Part shown: piece by piece, positions 15,485-15,902 of the stretch | Layout of the letters: each line of letters begins with the position of its first letter | How positions within the stretch are numbered: the first letter of the stretch is position 1 | Origin: an uncultured Christensenella sp. | GTDB taxonomy: Bacteria > Bacillota > Clostridia > Christensenellales > UBA1242 | Length of the DNA: 15,902 bases | Reading direction: 5' to 3' | Assembly: GCA_905207515.1 (NCBI GenBank) | Contig: CAJLLK010000021.1 | Span: 1 to 15,902 of the forward strand | Position numbers and translations under genes: made by a program | The notes under the pieces: model-generated | Told to the model about the DNA's origin: nothing | Seen by the model: the letters and a program-made list of their open reading frames with translations, nothing else | The model's database searches: none

Positions 15485-15612
15485 ACAAAATCATTGATTT
15501 TCTTTGCCAAAAAAGGTCGAATAATATTGCGTTATCTAAATTTGGCTTTTGCACAAAACTTTTATACACGCAAAAATAAACTTTTTTGCTATTTTTATTG
15601 AAATTTTAAACA

Positions 15613-15626
15613 AAATGTGTTATTAT
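15613..15626 (+). promoter_or_regulatory. -10 region of the tRNA-Arg promoter
   Basis: TTGAAA, which ends at the start of the 15601 line, is followed after 17 bp by TATTAT at about 15620-15625. This puts the transcript start shortly before the decayed first tRNA copy, so the intact tRNA-Arg is transcribed through it. Confidence 0.5.
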
Positions 15627-15648
15627 TGTTATTGCAATAAAAATTTAT

Positions 15649-15725
15649 GCGCCCGTAGCTCAGCTGGATAGAGCGTTCGTCTACGGAAGAGATGGTCTTG
15701 GGTTCGATTTCTCCCATAAAAAAGA
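15649..15725 (+). pseudogene. Decayed tRNA-Arg(ACG) copy
   Basis: This 77-base stretch aligns without gaps to the intact tRNA-Arg 17 bases downstream: the first five bases, the whole D-arm (TAGCTCAGCTGGATAGAGCG) and the anticodon loop CTACGGA are identical. But the acceptor 5' arm GCGCCCG faces an A-rich sequence with no complement, the anticodon stem TTCGT/AGAGA has two mismatches and a wobble pair, the T-stem is broken, and no CCA is encoded. It cannot form a working tRNA. It sits between the promoter and the intact gene, so it becomes the leader of that transcript. Confidence 0.8.
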
Positions 15726-15742
15726 AATAAAAAACTTAATAT

Positions 15743-15819
15743 GCGCCATTAGCTCAGCTGGATAGAGCGTCTGTCTACGGAACAGAAGGTCGAGCGTTCG
15801 AATCGCCCATGGCGCACCA
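15743..15819 (+). tRNA. tRNA-Arg, anticodon ACG
   Basis: A full 77-base cloverleaf: acceptor GCGCCAT/ATGGCGC (7 of 7 pairs), D-arm GCTC..GAGC, anticodon stem TCTGT/ACAGA with loop CTACGGA (ACG, normally edited to ICG by TadA to read CGU, CGC and CGA), T-arm GAGCG/CGCCC with TTCGAAT, discriminator A and encoded CCA. The T-stem has one A-C mismatch (second pair), where most tRNA-Arg have G-C. Otherwise it looks functional. Confidence 0.92.
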
Positions 15820-15843
15820 CTAAACCCCTTTATTTTAGGGACT

Positions 15844-15874
15844 TCTAGCGATTTTGGCAGTCGCTAGATTTTTT
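15844..15874 (+). terminator. Terminator behind tRNA-Arg
   Basis: TCTAGCGA pairs with TCGCTAGA around a 9-base loop, followed by six T, about 25 bases after the CCA end. Confidence 0.85.
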
Positions 15875-15902
15875 GTTATAACCACAAAATTATAAAAATA
15901 AT

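Noticed and set aside
15649..15819. tRNA-Arg duplication as attL/attR of an integrated element
   Set aside because: The copies are adjacent with only 17 bases between them, similarity is strongest in the 5' half rather than the 3' end used by integrases, and no integrase is present in the window.

Overview
The window looks like a piece of chromosome from a low-GC Gram-positive bacterium (Bacillota, probably a clostridial lineage). Evidence: a 16S rRNA gene with clear bacterial core signatures, a Spo0A-type response regulator, strong AGGAGG-type ribosome binding sites, many Cys-lipobox lipoproteins, YqeY, and tRNAs with encoded CCA. No sporulation gene other than spo0A is in view, and the 16S could not be placed more precisely by eye.

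Layout. (1) 1-1185: the first three quarters of a 16S rRNA gene on the minus strand, cut by the window edge, with an unusually long V1 hairpin. A roughly 400-base structured leader and a strong promoter near 1597-1626 precede it. (2) 1693-5118, all minus strand: a membrane-anchored extracytoplasmic protein, tRNA-Val(TAC) with a palindrome in its promoter, a surface protein with InlB-type B-repeats, and spo0A. (3) 5119-5408: the divergent control region of spo0A. It holds an exact Spo0A-box, and a plus-strand membrane protein whose start is frameshifted in a poly-A run follows. (4) 6045-8692, minus: a probable beta-propeller lipoprotein, then a tightly coupled pair, yqeY and a metallophosphoesterase. 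(5) 8853-8929: tRNA-Met on the plus strand. (6) 8994-11462, minus: a large VirB6/TrbL-like polytopic protein of the type found in integrative conjugative elements, followed by a 39-codon ORF and a terminator. No other conjugation gene is present. (7) 11654-13486, plus: complete uvrC, apparently transcribed as a leaderless mRNA. (8) 13572-15436: two convergent lipoprotein genes sharing a bidirectional terminator. (9) 15649-15819: a decayed tRNA-Arg copy followed by an intact tRNA-Arg(ACG).

Most genes have their own sigma-A-like promoter (TTGnnn, 17-18 bp, TATAAT-like) and many have their own hairpin terminator, so the region is mainly a string of single-gene units. The clear exception is yqeY plus the phosphoesterase; the VirB6-like gene plus the small ORF may be another. 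Housekeeping functions (rRNA, tRNAs, uvrC, yqeY) are mixed with cell-envelope proteins of unknown function.

The point most worth following is the Spo0A homologue. The Asp that normally accepts phosphate is Glu, and the acidic Asp pair is reduced to Asp-Val, while the DNA-binding domain is well conserved and an exact Spo0A-box lies in the gene's own upstream region. This suggests a Spo0A that works without phosphorelay control.
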